Made by a program: the position numbers and the translations under genes. Below the pieces are notes generated by a model, which saw only the letters and a program-made list of their open reading frames with translations, had not been told where the DNA came from and did not search any database. Of a DNA stretch of 64,000 nt, positions 51,681-61,225 are shown piece after piece. This stretch comes from an uncultured bacterium (GTDB lineage Bacteria; Desulfobacterota; Binatia; UBA1149; CAITLU01), in assembly GCA_903893315.1 (NCBI GenBank), contig CAITLU010000013.1, positions 91,026-155,025 of the forward strand, given 5' to 3'. Each line of letters begins with the position of its first letter. Within the stretch, counting starts at the first letter, position 1.

Positions 51681-51702
51681 CCGGCGAAGGATTCGCCGGC
51701 TA
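51678..51702. terminator. Perfect palindromic hairpin containing both convergent stop codons
   Basis: TAGCCGGCGAA (51678-51688), loop GGA, TTCGCCGGCTA (51692-51702). The first three bases are the TAG stop of the nucleotidyltransferase. The last three, read on the minus strand, are the TAG stop of the L,D-transpeptidase. Confidence 0.75.
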
Positions 51703-52230
51703 TTCCACGATCTCGACCTCGGTGCCCACCGCGACCATGTCGAAAAAAGCGATGACATCGTCGTTGCGCATCCGGACACAGCCGTGAGAGCGCGCGACGC
51801 CGATCGGTTCCTCGTCGGGAGTTCCGTGGATGTAAATGTAACGGCTGCGGCTATCGACATCGCCGCCGCGGTTGATGCCCTCCTCCAGCCCCTCCAGCCA
51901 CAGGATACGGCTCAGTATCCAATCACGGGACGGTGCGGCAGCGTAGGCACTGCGCGTGCACGACTCGCCGGTAGCGCAACGGCCGACGAATACCGCGCCA
52001 CGCGGCGCATCGCCGCCGATCTTTTCGCAGATTGCGTGGCGGCCCCGCGGCGTCTTGTAGCTGCCCTCGCGTTCGCCACCACCGTTGACAGCAGTCGAGA
52101 CCGGATACACGGCAATCGTCACGCCGGAGTCCAGAAGGTGCAGGCTCTGCTCGGACAGACTCACGACGACGCGCCTGGCAGCGGCCACGGCCGTGGTCGA
52201 TGGAGCACGCTGGGCCGGATCTTCAGCCAC
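51700..52230 (-). CDS. L,D-transpeptidase (YkuD domain)
   Basis: 176 residues. The YkuD catalytic signature is present: a His in YIYIHGTPDEEPIG and the nucleophile Cys in RSHGCVRMRNDDV. Earlier parts are VVSLSEQSLHLLD, GSYKTPRGRHAI and IVSTAVN-like strands. Family enzymes make 3-3 peptidoglycan cross-links or attach lipoproteins to peptidoglycan. No signal peptide is visible from GTG 52230, which is odd for a periplasmic enzyme; the start may lie upstream inside pepA, or export may be unusual. It begins 14 bp after the pepA stop and is probably co-transcribed. Confidence 0.87.
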   Translation of the reverse strand: MAEDPAQRAPSTTAVAAARRVVVSLSEQSLHLLDSGVTIAVYPVSTAVNGGGEREGSYKTPRGRHAICEKIGGDAPRGAVFVGRCATGESCTRSAYAAAPSRDWILSRILWLEGLEEGINRGGDVDSRSRYIYIHGTPDEEPIGVARSHGCVRMRNDDVIAFFDMVAVGTEVEIVE

Positions 52231-52244
52231 CGCAGCGCCCGACC

Positions 52245-53711
52245 TCAGCCGATCGAATCCAGATAGGCCAGCAAAGTGCGGATGGCGAAGCCGGTGCCGC
52301 CTTTGGGCGTGTATGGCAAGGGCCGCTCGGTAAAAGCAGGGCCGGCGATATCAAGATGAGCCCACCTGACCTTGCCGACGAAACTGCGCAGGAACAGAGC
52401 CGCCGAGATCGTCCCTGCGTAGCCGCTGCCGACATTCTTGATGTCGGCGACGCTCGAGCGGATATCTTCCATGTAGTCTTCAACCAACGGGAGCTGCCAG
52501 AGCGGCTCGCCAGCTTCGGTTCCACACGCGATCAGAGTCTCGATGAGTTCCTGGTCGTTGCCGAGAATACCGGCCACGCGCGGGCCAAGGGCTACCAGAC
52601 AGGCTCCCGTCAGCGTCGCCGCGTCGATGATGCAGTCGGGCTCGAGTTCGGCGGCCAGGCACAACGCATCTGCCAGGACCAGACGTCCTTCGGCATCGGT
52701 GTTGAGAACTTCGGCGGTGACACCGTTGCGATAGCGAATGACATCGCCGGGCTTCTGTGCCCCCTGGCCCGGCATGTTCTCCGCGGCCGCGATAAAACCA
52801 TGGACCTCCACCGACGGCTCCAGCAGCGGCAAAGCCTTCATCAGGGCCAGCACCATCGCAGCGCCGGACATGTCCATCTTCATCGTCTCCATCGACTTGG
52901 CGGGCTTGAGCGACAAGCCTCCCGAATCGAAGGTGATGCCCTTGCCGACGATGGCGATGCGCGAGCGAGCGCGGCGCCGCGGCTTGTAGACCATCTTGAT
53001 GAGAGCACCGGGGTTCTTGCTTCCGGCCGACACCGCCACGATCCCGTTCATCTTTTCGCGCTTCAGGCGCTCGCCCTGCCAGACCTCGCAGCGCACACGT
53101 CCGCGACGCGCCAGTCCGCGCGCCACCGACACGAGGTGGCTCGGGGTCTTGAACGTCGACATTTCGTTGACGAGGTCGCGGGCCAGTGCAACCGACTGGC
53201 AGACGACCTCGGCACGCTCGACGCAGCGGCGATTGCGCAAGTCGTCCTTGAGTGACGGTGCCGACAGCGTCAGCGTGGCAGGTCCACGATAATTGTCGTC
53301 TTTCCTGGTCCGGTACTTGTCGAACGAATATCCGGCCAGCAGCAGTCCTTCGATGACCGCACCGAGAACCTCGGCGGGATGCTCGGCATTGTCCAGAGCG
53401 AAGACCAGCGTCGTCGCGTGCGACGCCGCCGCTGCAGCGCGTGCCGCGGAGGCAGCGCGGCGCCAATTCTCACCGGCCGCTCCGTCACCGACGCCGACCA
53501 GCACGAAGTCGCAGCCGTCGCTCTGTACCGACAGAGTTGAAGCGACCTTACCTTTGAAGTTGACACGTCTGGCACGCGCGGTGACGGCAGCACGCAACAT
53601 CTGTGGAAAACGCGCGACCGCGCCGGTCAGTTCGTGTCCCTCGCGTACCGCAACGACAACGACGTCGGCCGCGACCTCGCCGGCCTTCTTACGAATGAGC
53701 TTGATGTTCAT
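52245..53711 (-). CDS. pepA: Leucyl aminopeptidase (M17, PepA)
   Basis: 488 residues from ATG 53711 with GGAG upstream. The C-terminal M17 domain is complete: IVGKGITFDSGGLSLKPAKSMETMKMDMSGAA (metal Lys and Asp), GFIAAAENMPGQGAQKPGDVI, the signature NTDAEGRLVLADAL and AATLTGACLVALG. The N-terminal macro-like domain has VLVGVGDG. It is a cytoplasmic hexameric aminopeptidase with two Zn/Mn ions; some members also bind DNA. Middle gene of a likely three-gene unit with the small conserved protein upstream and the L,D-transpeptidase downstream. Confidence 0.95.
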   Translation of the reverse strand: MNIKLIRKKAGEVAADVVVVAVREGHELTGAVARFPQMLRAAVTARARRVNFKGKVASTLSVQSDGCDFVLVGVGDGAAGENWRRAASAARAAAAASHATTLVFALDNAEHPAEVLGAVIEGLLLAGYSFDKYRTRKDDNYRGPATLTLSAPSLKDDLRNRRCVERAEVVCQSVALARDLVNEMSTFKTPSHLVSVARGLARRGRVRCEVWQGERLKREKMNGIVAVSAGSKNPGALIKMVYKPRRRARSRIAIVGKGITFDSGGLSLKPAKSMETMKMDMSGAAMVLALMKALPLLEPSVEVHGFIAAAENMPGQGAQKPGDVIRYRNGVTAEVLNTDAEGRLVLADALCLAAELEPDCIIDAATLTGACLVALGPRVAGILGNDQELIETLIACGTEAGEPLWQLPLVEDYMEDIRSSVADIKNVGSGYAGTISAALFLRSFVGKVRWAHLDIAGPAFTERPLPYTPKGGTGFAIRTLLAYLDSIG

Positions 53712-53792
53712 GAAATTTCTCCGCTCCACCGGTGCCGGTGTAGCAGCACCGCCGAGCAGAGCCGAGCCGCTAATCTGCGAAAAGAGGCAGGA

Positions 53793-54269
53793 TCAGCAGT
53801 TCATCGCGTCGGCCACCGGACTCGCAGCGGATGCAGCGGGGGCCTCGGCGGGAACGATGCGCGCGGCCGGACGGTTTTCGGTCGCGTGCTCGTCTCGACG
53901 CCGCGTGCGACGTCCCTGACGCTGGTCGTCTCGCCAGGTGATCAGACCCTGACGCATGTACACGGGATTTAGCCCGAGCAGCATGCAGACGTTGTTGAAA
54001 GAGAAAACCCCGAAGTCGTCATCCGTGGCGATCCAGCTTTCCGCGTCGAGAAAGAGCTGACGGCGTTTGGCATCGCTCGCGTGCAGGTGTTTCTGAAAGC
54101 ACTCCACCGCGTCCTGTATCAACGCGACCACCAGACGATGTTCGCCTGCCGGAAACTTCTTGCGTTGTAGTGCAGCGAAATACTGGGTAGGCAGCAACGT
54201 GTCCGGTTCGAACACGTCGGGTTGGCGTTCGTCGCTCTGGTAGCGACCACGTTCGCGGGCTCCCTCCAT
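53793..54269 (-). CDS. Small conserved protein of unknown function
   Basis: 158 residues from ATG 54269. Pattern DAESWIATDDDFGVFSFNNVCMLLGLNPVYMRQGLITW at about 75-112 resembles a conserved deltaproteobacterial hypothetical family (D-A-E-x-W-I ... F-S-F-x-N-V-C-x-x-L-G-L-x-P-x-Y-[LM]-R-x-G-L). The segment is probably a small helical, helix-turn-helix-like fold. The C-terminal 40 residues are basic then Ala/Pro-rich. The ribosome binding site is unusually strong. It ends MNC-TGA, and the frame after the TGA is open into pepA. No function is assigned. Confidence 0.72.
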   Translation of the reverse strand: MEGARERGRYQSDERQPDVFEPDTLLPTQYFAALQRKKFPAGEHRLVVALIQDAVECFQKHLHASDAKRRQLFLDAESWIATDDDFGVFSFNNVCMLLGLNPVYMRQGLITWRDDQRQGRRTRRRDEHATENRPAARIVPAEAPAASAASPVADAMNC

Positions 54270-54272
54270 CGC

Positions 54273-54281
54273 ATCACCTCC
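54273..54281 (-). promoter_or_regulatory. Exceptionally strong Shine-Dalgarno
   Basis: On the minus strand GGAGGTGAT, a nine-base complement of the 16S anti-Shine-Dalgarno, lies three bases before ATG 54269. Few other starts in this window approach it, suggesting high translation of the 158-residue protein. Confidence 0.7.
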
Positions 54282-54290
54282 ACATCCACC

Positions 54291-54314
54291 AAGCCGGGTG
54301 AGCCCACCCGGCTT
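54291..54314. repeat. Perfect 10-bp hairpin in the leader of the 54269 gene
   Basis: AAGCCGGGTG (54291-54300), loop AGCC, CACCCGGCTT (54305-54314), then CTCTTA on the plus strand. It sits ten bases upstream of the strong Shine-Dalgarno in the minus-strand leader. It may stabilise the mRNA 5' region. Confidence 0.55.
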
Positions 54315-54649
54315 CTCTTACTTCAACCACCACCGCGACCTCGAGTTCGCCGCTTTCCGCAATCCGGACAAGCCCGCGTTCGAGAGACCCAACGCCCGCC
54401 GCGGTCGTTCAGGCCGGTGAATCCGGCAGTGAACCGCGTCGTCGCTTGGTCACCTTGCCACAGTCGCTCGCGCTAGCGCAATCCCACAAGCCCGGCATGC
54501 CGCGTGACTGCACGCTTATCCACAGCGATCAGGGTTCATGCCCGACACCGCGTATGGACCCTTTGGGGCAGCCTGACCGCTTAACGGTGAAGGATTAGCC
54601 TCCGCCGCGAGTTCCTGGATACGCCTGCGGGCTGCCTGCGGCACTGCGG
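54315..54649. other. Non-coding gap with possible structured RNA
   Basis: 335 bp between the cysteine desulfurase stop and the leader hairpin of the small conserved gene. No protein frame with homology was seen. Two complementary pairs interlock: GCGTAT (54550-54555) with ATACGC (54619-54624), and GGCAGCC (54567-54573) with GGCTGCC (54630-54636). ACCG-CTTAA-CGGT (54576-54588) lies between. This is a possible pseudoknot, but I could not match it to 6S RNA, SRP RNA or a known riboswitch. Confidence 0.3.
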
Positions 54650-55858
54650 TCATCTGCGAACTTCACCCGCGGGAACCGCGGCAGCCGACTTGTAAAACGG
54701 GGACAGAGCCCTGAGCCTGCGGACTTCGGCGATCACCCGCCCACCGGCGTAGTCGATCTCTTCTTCCGAATTGAAGCGCCCGATCCCGAAGCGAATCGAG
54801 GAATGGGCGAGTTCCTCACCGACGCCGATGGCGCGCAGCACATAGGAGGGTTCAAGCGTGGCCGAGCTGCAAGCCGACCCCGACGACACCGCCAATTCGC
54901 GCAGCCCCATCATCAGGGACTCTCCCTCGACGCAGGCGAAGCTGACGTTGAGACTGCCGGGCAGGCGCCGGTCGAGGTCTCCGTTGACGCGCAACTGGTC
55001 GAGTTCAGCGAACAAGCGCGCGCGCAGACGCTCCCTCAAGGCCAGCAGCCGGCTGCCTTCTGCGGCCATCTCGACCTTGGCGATGACACAGGCCGCACCC
55101 ATGCCGACGACGCCGGCGACGTTGAGAGTCCCCGAGCGCAAGCCTCGCTCGTGGCCGCCTCCGTCTATCTGCGGGGTCAGCCGGACGCGCGGATTCTTCG
55201 AACGCACGTACAAAGCGCCGACGCCTTTGGGGCCGTACATCTTGTGGGACGACATCGACAACAGATCGACCTGCATCGCCTCGACGTCGATCGCGATCTT
55301 GCCGGCGCTCTGCGCAGCGTCGCTGTGCAGCAGCACGCCCTTGCTGCGGCACAGAGCGCCGAGCTCGCCTAGCGGCTGCAGGACGCCGATTTCGTTGTTG
55401 GCGTGCATCACCGAGACCATGACTGTCTTATCGGTAATCGCGGCTTCCACCGCGGCAAGATCCAGGATCCCGTCAGGCCGCGGCCTGAGCACCGTGACGT
55501 CGGCCAGCCCGTCGCGCGCAAACGCCTTGCAGCTATCGAGCACGGCTTTGTGCTCGGTGGCCACCGTGACGATGTGGCGGCCCCTGTCGCGATAGAACTG
55601 CAGCGCACCCTTGATCGCCAGATTGTCGGACTCGGTGGCCCCGCTGGTCCAGACGATGTCCTTGGCGTTGGCCCCAATCAGCGACGCCACCTGCGCGCGC
55701 GCCTTCTCGACACCTTCTTCGGCTTCCCAGCCGAAAGCGTGGGTGCGGCTCGCGGAATTGCCGAAGCGCTCGGTGAGGTAGGGCATCATCGCGTCCAGCA
55801 CGCGCGGGTCCAGCGGCGTCGTCGAGTGGTGGTCGAGATAGATACTTCGTTCCTGCAC
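54650..55858 (-). CDS. Cysteine desulfurase (NifS/IscS type)
   Basis: 402 residues from GTG 55858 (the open frame extends further but without homology). [16 protein letters not shown] begins the fold. [55 protein letters not shown] and the PLP lysine in [17 protein letters not shown] follow. The active-site Cys is in [17 protein letters not shown]. It removes sulfur from cysteine as a persulfide for Fe-S clusters or tRNA thiolation, and NifS-like enzymes can also supply selenium to SelD. No iscU or iscR gene is adjacent. Divergent from the MFS gene at 56028. Confidence 0.94.
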   Translation of the reverse strand: MQERSIYLDHHSTTPLDPRVLDAMMPYLTERFGNSASRTHAFGWEAEEGVEKARAQVASLIGANAKDIVWTSGATESDNLAIKGALQFYRDRGRHIVTVATEHKAVLDSCKAFARDGLADVTVLRPRPDGILDLAAVEAAITDKTVMVSVMHANNEIGVLQPLGELGALCRSKGVLLHSDAAQSAGKIAIDVEAMQVDLLSMSSHKMYGPKGVGALYVRSKNPRVRLTPQIDGGGHERGLRSGTLNVAGVVGMGAACVIAKVEMAAEGSRLLALRERLRARLFAELDQLRVNGDLDRRLPGSLNVSFACVEGESLMMGLRELAVSSGSACSSATLEPSYVLRAIGVGEELAHSSIRFGIGRFNSEEEIDYAGGRVIAEVRRLRALSPFYKSAAAVPAGEVRR

Positions 55859-56027
55859 GGTTTTTTCCGGGTCACCGCGGGCAACGCCGCAGCCGAGCGC
55901 GCGACGATAGGCTCGGGTCGGCAGGCTTTCAACCCGAACCGATGCCGCGGTCGCGGCGCAACTCGGCGGGTACTGCTCGCCGTATCGACTCCTGGCGCGG
56001 CAGTCGATACGTAGAACCGGCGCCGCA

Positions 56028-57320
56028 GTGAACATTTCCATACCGCCAAAGACTCCGACCTTCGTCGCCCTTCGTTATCGCAACTTCCGCTTGCTGTGGG
56101 TGGGACAGTTCGTCTCCGTCATCGGCTCGATGATGCAGACGGCAACGATCCTGTGGCACGTCTCGCTGCTGGTGCCCGAGCACAGCAAAGGGCTGGCGCT
56201 CGGCATGGTCGGCCTGGTGCGTGTCGTTCCGATCGTGGTCTTCTCGATGACCGCAGGCGTCGTGGCCGACGTCTTTGATCGCCGCAAGATGATGATGCTG
56301 ACACAGTTGGCGCTGACGCTGGTGGCCGTGGTTCTGGCCGTCGTCACCGCTCACGGCCTGAGCGTCACCTGGCCGATCTACCTGCTCGCGGCGCTGAGTT
56401 CCGCGGCCGCCGCATTCGACGCTCCGGCGCGGCAGTCGCTGATCCCGAGTCTGGTACCGCGTGAGCACCTCGCCAACGCCATCAGCGTCAACACCATCAT
56501 GTTCCAGACGGCGTCGGTGCTCGGACCATCTCTGGCCGGGCTGGTCATCGGCTCGCTCGGCGTCGGCACGGCCTACGCGCTCAACGCCGTCTCCTACCTG
56601 GCGGTCATCGCGGCACTGCTGCTGATGCGCGATGTCCCGCAACCAGGCGCGAGTGAAGGACGCAGCGACGTTAGCTTCGCGGCGGCACTGGACGGACTGC
56701 GCTTCGTGTTCCGCTCTCCGCTGATCCGCTCGGCGATGCTGCTCGATTTCTTTGCGACCTTCTTCGCGTCGGCCAGCGCGCTGCTGCCGATCTTCGCCCA
56801 GGACATCCTCCAGGTCGGCGCGGCCGGATACGGCTGGCTCTATGCCGCCCCGTCGCTCGGCGCAGTGATCGCCAGCATGGTGATGGTGAAACTGTCTGAC
56901 CGCATCGAAAAGCGCGGGCAGGTGGTGCTGTGGTCCGTGGCCGGGTACGGGCTCGCCACCGTGGCGTTCGGCCACTCGCGCAGCTTCTGGCTCACGTTCG
57001 CGTGCCTGGCGGCCACCGGCGCCACTGACACGATCGCCATGATCCTGCGCAACACCATTCGACAACTCGCCACGCCCGATCATCTGCGCGGGCGCATGAC
57101 CAGCATCAGCATGGTGTTCTTCATGGGCGGGCCGCAGCTCGGCGAGTTGGAGGCGGGGCTCGTTGCCAACTGGATGGGAGCTCCGATCGCCGTCATCACC
57201 GGCGGCATCGGCTGTCTGATCGCCGCCGTCTGGACCGCCGCGACGACACCGGCGTTGCGCAATTACACCGCCGAGAATGCGCCCCTCGTCGGCGCAGCTA
57301 GCGCGGCCGCGAAGGAGTGA
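56028..57320 (+). CDS. MFS transporter (EntS/MFS_3 type)
   Basis: 430 residues from GTG 56028, about twelve helices. N-terminal [32 protein letters not shown] is typical of the MFS_3/enterobactin-exporter-like group. Motif A is [16 protein letters not shown]; the group signature [27 protein letters not shown] and the mid-protein [21 protein letters not shown] are present. Probably a small-molecule exporter in the inner membrane, substrate unknown. Divergent from the cysteine desulfurase, upstream of the sulfatase maturase by 165 bp. Confidence 0.9.
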   Translation: MNISIPPKTPTFVALRYRNFRLLWVGQFVSVIGSMMQTATILWHVSLLVPEHSKGLALGMVGLVRVVPIVVFSMTAGVVADVFDRRKMMMLTQLALTLVAVVLAVVTAHGLSVTWPIYLLAALSSAAAAFDAPARQSLIPSLVPREHLANAISVNTIMFQTASVLGPSLAGLVIGSLGVGTAYALNAVSYLAVIAALLLMRDVPQPGASEGRSDVSFAAALDGLRFVFRSPLIRSAMLLDFFATFFASASALLPIFAQDILQVGAAGYGWLYAAPSLGAVIASMVMVKLSDRIEKRGQVVLWSVAGYGLATVAFGHSRSFWLTFACLAATGATDTIAMILRNTIRQLATPDHLRGRMTSISMVFFMGGPQLGELEAGLVANWMGAPIAVITGGIGCLIAAVWTAATTPALRNYTAENAPLVGAASAAAKE

Positions 57321-57485
57321 CACGGCGCCCAGGAATGGAGCGCTTCGCCGGGTCGATGACGACGCCCCTTTCCGTCAAAGCGCCGGCGACCGGCGAGCGA
57401 CAGTCGGCGTGGCTCGCGGTTTGACCTGCGAGACCGGGGCGCGCACTTCAGAGTGGCTCTGCCACGCAAGCGCTCCAGGAAACAC

Positions 57486-58715
57486 ATGACCGCCGCTACT
57501 TCCATCCACCCGCCAGCGCCGCAGGCTTTCCACCTGCTCGCCAAGCCGACCGGCGCGATCTGCAACCTCGACTGTGACTACTGCTTCTTTCTCTCCAAGG
57601 AGATGCTCTACCCCGGCAGCCGCTTCCGGATGGCGGACGAACTGCTGGGAACCTACATCCGCCAGCTCATCGAAGCGCATCGGGTTCCGGAGGTGACAGT
57701 GGCGTGGCAGGGCGGCGAGCCGATGCTGATGGGTCTGGAATTTTTCCGCCGCTCGATCCGCTACCAACGCGAGTATTGCCGCCCCGGCATGACCATCGTG
57801 AACACCATTCAGACCAACGGCACGCTGATCGACGACGAGTGGGCCGCGTTCTTTCGCGAGAACGACTTCCTGGTCGGTATCAGCATCGACGGTCCGCGCG
57901 AGGTCCACGACGTCTATCGCCGCGACAAGAGCCGCCAACCGACTTTCGATCGCGTCCTGCGCGGCCTGGACTTTCTCACCAGCTACGGCGTCGAGTTCAA
58001 CGCGCTGGTAGCCCTGCATCACGCCAACGCCGATCATCCTCTCGAGGTCTACCGCTTCCTGCGCGATGACCTCGGCATACGCTACATCCAGCTGATTCCC
58101 ATCGTCGAGCGCACGGCCGGCGACAAGAGCACCGGCGCGGTCACCGAACGGTCGATCACCGCGCAGCAATATGGCCGGTTCATGATCACGGTTTTCGAGG
58201 AGTGGGTCCGTCGCGACGTCGCGCAGGTCTACGTCAACATGTTCGACATCGCCTTGGCCAACTGGATGCGCGAACCGGCCGGCTCCTGCGTATTTTCGCC
58301 GACCTGCGGGCTCGCGCCGGCGATGGAACACAACGGCGACCTATATGCGTGCGACCACTTCGTCGAGCCGCGGCACTTGCTGGGCAACATCACCGAAACG
58401 CCGATGATCGATCTGGTTGCGTCTGCGCAGCAGAGCCGCTTCGGCCAGGACAAACTCGACAAGCTGCCCGGTCACTGCCGCCGGTGCGCGGTGCGCTTTG
58501 CCTGCCACGGCGGCTGTCCCAAGGATCGTTTCATCCTGACGCCGGACGGCGAGCCGGGGCTGAACTACCTGTGCGCCGGCTACACGGAGTTCTTCGAACA
58601 CGTCGACCGCCCCATGCGCATCATGACCGAACTGGCGCGCAACCGTCAGGCACCCGCCGAAATCATGAAGATCTATGCCGCCGAAGACGCCGGCTGCGCC
58701 ACCCCTAGATTCTGA
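57486..58715 (+). CDS. Anaerobic sulfatase-maturating enzyme (radical SAM/SPASM)
   Basis: 409 residues from ATG 57486. The radical SAM cluster motif is C26-x3-C30-x2-C33 (AICNLDCDYCFFL). SAM-binding strands WQGGEPMLMG and IQTNGTLID follow, then ISIDGPREVHDVYR. The C-terminal SPASM region has SCVFSPTCG, DLYACDHFVEP and CRRCAVRFACHGGCPKDRF, for two auxiliary [4Fe-4S] clusters. The enzyme oxidises the active-site Cys (or Ser) of sulfatases to formylglycine. Its stop overlaps by 11 bp the end of the convergent Cys-type arylsulfatase gene, its likely client; a second Cys-type sulfatase lies 4 kb downstream. Confidence 0.94.
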   Translation: MTAATSIHPPAPQAFHLLAKPTGAICNLDCDYCFFLSKEMLYPGSRFRMADELLGTYIRQLIEAHRVPEVTVAWQGGEPMLMGLEFFRRSIRYQREYCRPGMTIVNTIQTNGTLIDDEWAAFFRENDFLVGISIDGPREVHDVYRRDKSRQPTFDRVLRGLDFLTSYGVEFNALVALHHANADHPLEVYRFLRDDLGIRYIQLIPIVERTAGDKSTGAVTERSITAQQYGRFMITVFEEWVRRDVAQVYVNMFDIALANWMREPAGSCVFSPTCGLAPAMEHNGDLYACDHFVEPRHLLGNITETPMIDLVASAQQSRFGQDKLDKLPGHCRRCAVRFACHGGCPKDRFILTPDGEPGLNYLCAGYTEFFEHVDRPMRIMTELARNRQAPAEIMKIYAAEDAGCATPRF

Positions 58716-61095
58716 TTCCCAGCGCCTCCAGGAAACGCATGCTCTCGAGCGGCGTGAACGGCGTCGGGTCTATGTCGTAACGCGCACTCACCAGCTTGCC
58801 CTGGAAGGGGTTGGAACCTTTGTACAACGACGACACCTGATTGCCGAGGTCAGCGCCGAGCGAGAAGCCGTCGTACGACGTCACCAGCAGAACGTGATCA
58901 AAGGCGTGCTCGGCCACCTTGCGGTCGCCGATGTAGAGGGAGCCGGTGCCCTCGAAGGGACGCGCCGTCATCTTCTGCACGTAACGCACGGTGACCGGTC
59001 CGTCCGGCAACGTCTCACTCGATTCCATGCGTTCGACGAACGGAATCAGGCTTTGCTCGTAGTGAAGCTTGCCGTCCTTGATGAAGAACGTGTACCCCGC
59101 GTGCTTCGAGCCGCAGGCCAGCAGCACTCCGTCGCCGTGGCCCGGCGTGCGTACGATGTCGACCGTGATTGTGTGGTCGAAACCGCTGACGAAGGGCGAA
59201 GTGTGAGCTGACAACCGCTCGACCGGCGGCTTGAACTCCCAGACCCGGCGCGTGCCGCGGCGCTGACGATCCTGGGACATCTTGATAACGAGGTTGCGGT
59301 CGTCGAGCGGAAAGGCACCGTATTTTTCGGCGTCCTTGGTCCATTTCCCGACCATCTCCTTGACCTTGTCCGGCATCTTGGCGGCCAGGTCATGAAGTTC
59401 ATTGAAGTCCTTCGACAGGTCGTAGAGCTCCCAGACATCGTCCTCGAAAGGCTTGCCGCGCTCGTGACGGGTCACCAGGCGCCAATCGCCGTCGAGGTAG
59501 GCGCGCTGGCCGCCGAGTTCGAAGTACTGCGAGGTGCGCGTCGGTGCCGCCGCGTCCGTGAAGGTCGCGACGACGCTCGCACCCTCCAGCGGCTTCAGCT
59601 TACGACCCCGGTAGACCTCGGGTCTCTTCACGCCGACAGCTTCGAGGATGGTCGGATACAGGTCGACCACGTGCACGAAGTTGCGACGGATCTGCCCACG
59701 CGCCGCGATGCTCTTCGGCCACGAAATCAGCAGCGGGTCGGCCACGCCGCCCAGATGCGTGTACTGCTTGTACATGCGGAACGGAGTGTTCGACGCGCAC
59801 GACCAGCCGATCGGATAGTGAGGGAAAGTCTCGTCCTGCCCCATCACATCGTAGAACTCGGCGGCCTTTTCGACGCTTATCGGCCGTCCGAGCGCCGAAG
59901 CCAGCACGTTCGGCGTCCCGTTCGGCGTACCCTCTGCCGACGCACCGTTATCCGACAGCAGGACGACCAACGTATTCTCGCGCTGACCGATTTCTTCGAG
60001 CGAGGTAAGAAGGCGACCGACGTTCGCGTCGAGACTCGAGATCAGACCCGCGTACACTTCCATGTAGCGGCTGTAGACTCGCTTTTGGATATCGCTGAGC
60101 GAGTCCCACGGTTCCGCACCCGGCGACAGCGGAGGCAGCTCGACGTTTTCGGGAATGACGCCGAGCTTGCGCTGGCGTTCGAGTCTGGCCTTGCGAATGA
60201 CGTCCCAGCCCTTGTCGTACACTCCGTGGTAGGAATCTCGGTCGCGAGCCCTGGCTTGCAGCGGTGAGTGAGCCGCGGGGTAGGCAACCTGAAGAAAGAA
60301 CGGCTTGTCAGGACTGAGCGTTTTTTGCGTGTGAACGTAGGCAATGGCGCGATCGGTAAGTTCGTCGAGGACGTAATAGTCGTCCTTCTCCACCGGCTCG
60401 ACCGGGCTGACGCCCTCCATCAATTCCGAAGGCTTGAAGTAGTCGGTCGAGTGTCCCTGGAACCAGAACGCGCGTTCGAAGCCGCGGTTGGTGGGCCAGT
60501 TGTGGTAGGGACCGACGGCGCTGCAAGATGCCGACACGTTCAGGTGCCACTTGCCCACATGGAAAGTGGACCAGCCGGCGTCGCGCAGAACTTCAGCGGT
60601 AGTGGCAGCCTCGAGCGTGAGATCGCCTCGATAACCCGGATAGCCGCTGTCGAGATCGGCCAGCCAGCCCATGCCGGCCGAGTGGTGGTTGAGGCCGGTG
60701 TTGAGGGCAGCGCGCGTAGGCGAGCATATCGCGCAGGTACGGAAGTTGGTGTACTGCAGGCCGCCCTTAGCCAACGCATCCAGGCTCGGCGTGCGGATTT
60801 CGCTGCCGTAGGCGCCGAGATCCGAGAAGCCCACGTCGTCGACGACGATCACGACGATGTTGGGGGCGCCGGCCGGAGCCTCGATGTCGCCGGTGTAGGC
60901 GGGACGCGAGTCGGAGAACGACTCGGCGATCTCGGCCGACTTCCCCTGACCGACGGCCTCGGGCGTGACCAGCTTGCGCGTCCTGTCCTGCACCGCGAGC
61001 AGGCCCTTCGCGCCCAGCGCTGTCACCACAGCTCCTCCGGTCGCGCCGATCAGAAAAGAGCGCCGGTCCATTTTCTTGTTGTCGTCATCAGCCAT
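58705..61095 (-). CDS. Arylsulfatase, Cys-type, Tat-exported
   Basis: 796 residues from ATG 61095 (GAGGAA upstream). Tat signal: MDRRSFLIGATGG with a hydrophobic stretch to about residue 36. Sulfatase N-terminal metal motif IVVIVVDDVGFSDLGAYG. Active-site CAICSPTRAALNTG with Cys124 to become formylglycine. FHVGKWHLN, VVLLSDNGASAEG and RTSQYFELGGQRAYLDGDWRL complete the site. The length and the C-terminal beta domain match the large arylsulfatase A/AtsA-like group. It hydrolyses sulfate esters in the periplasm. Tat export after cytoplasmic maturation fits the adjacent anaerobic maturase. The precise substrate is unknown. Confidence 0.94.
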   Translation of the reverse strand: MADDDNKKMDRRSFLIGATGGAVVTALGAKGLLAVQDRTRKLVTPEAVGQGKSAEIAESFSDSRPAYTGDIEAPAGAPNIVVIVVDDVGFSDLGAYGSEIRTPSLDALAKGGLQYTNFRTCAICSPTRAALNTGLNHHSAGMGWLADLDSGYPGYRGDLTLEAATTAEVLRDAGWSTFHVGKWHLNVSASCSAVGPYHNWPTNRGFERAFWFQGHSTDYFKPSELMEGVSPVEPVEKDDYYVLDELTDRAIAYVHTQKTLSPDKPFFLQVAYPAAHSPLQARARDRDSYHGVYDKGWDVIRKARLERQRKLGVIPENVELPPLSPGAEPWDSLSDIQKRVYSRYMEVYAGLISSLDANVGRLLTSLEEIGQRENTLVVLLSDNGASAEGTPNGTPNVLASALGRPISVEKAAEFYDVMGQDETFPHYPIGWSCASNTPFRMYKQYTHLGGVADPLLISWPKSIAARGQIRRNFVHVVDLYPTILEAVGVKRPEVYRGRKLKPLEGASVVATFTDAAAPTRTSQYFELGGQRAYLDGDWRLVTRHERGKPFEDDVWELYDLSKDFNELHDLAAKMPDKVKEMVGKWTKDAEKYGAFPLDDRNLVIKMSQDRQRRGTRRVWEFKPPVERLSAHTSPFVSGFDHTITVDIVRTPGHGDGVLLACGSKHAGYTFFIKDGKLHYEQSLIPFVERMESSETLPDGPVTVRYVQKMTARPFEGTGSLYIGDRKVAEHAFDHVLLVTSYDGFSLGADLGNQVSSLYKGSNPFQGKLVSARYDIDPTPFTPLESMRFLEALGIRI

Positions 61096-61148
61096 GTCGG
61101 TTCCTCGGGCGGACAGCTTCGAAAGCGAGGTCCGCAATATTCGTTACG

Positions 61149-61172
61149 AAAAAAGGGGGGAGTCCCCCTTTG
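61149..61172 (-). terminator. Rho-independent terminator after the alpha/beta hydrolase
   Basis: On the minus strand AAAGGGGGACTCCCCCC is followed by a run of seven T. It separates the hydrolase gene from the downstream arylsulfatase gene. Confidence 0.8.
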
Positions 61173-61225
61173 GGGTTCAGTGCGACAACCCTGCCGCCGT
61201 GGCCACCATGCCTTCGCTCCGCGCG

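Noticed and set aside
54315..54649. 6S RNA, SRP RNA or tmRNA in the gap
   Set aside because: No SRP GGAAGG/AGCAGCC core, no tmRNA ends, and no clear 6S closing stem with central bubble could be traced.
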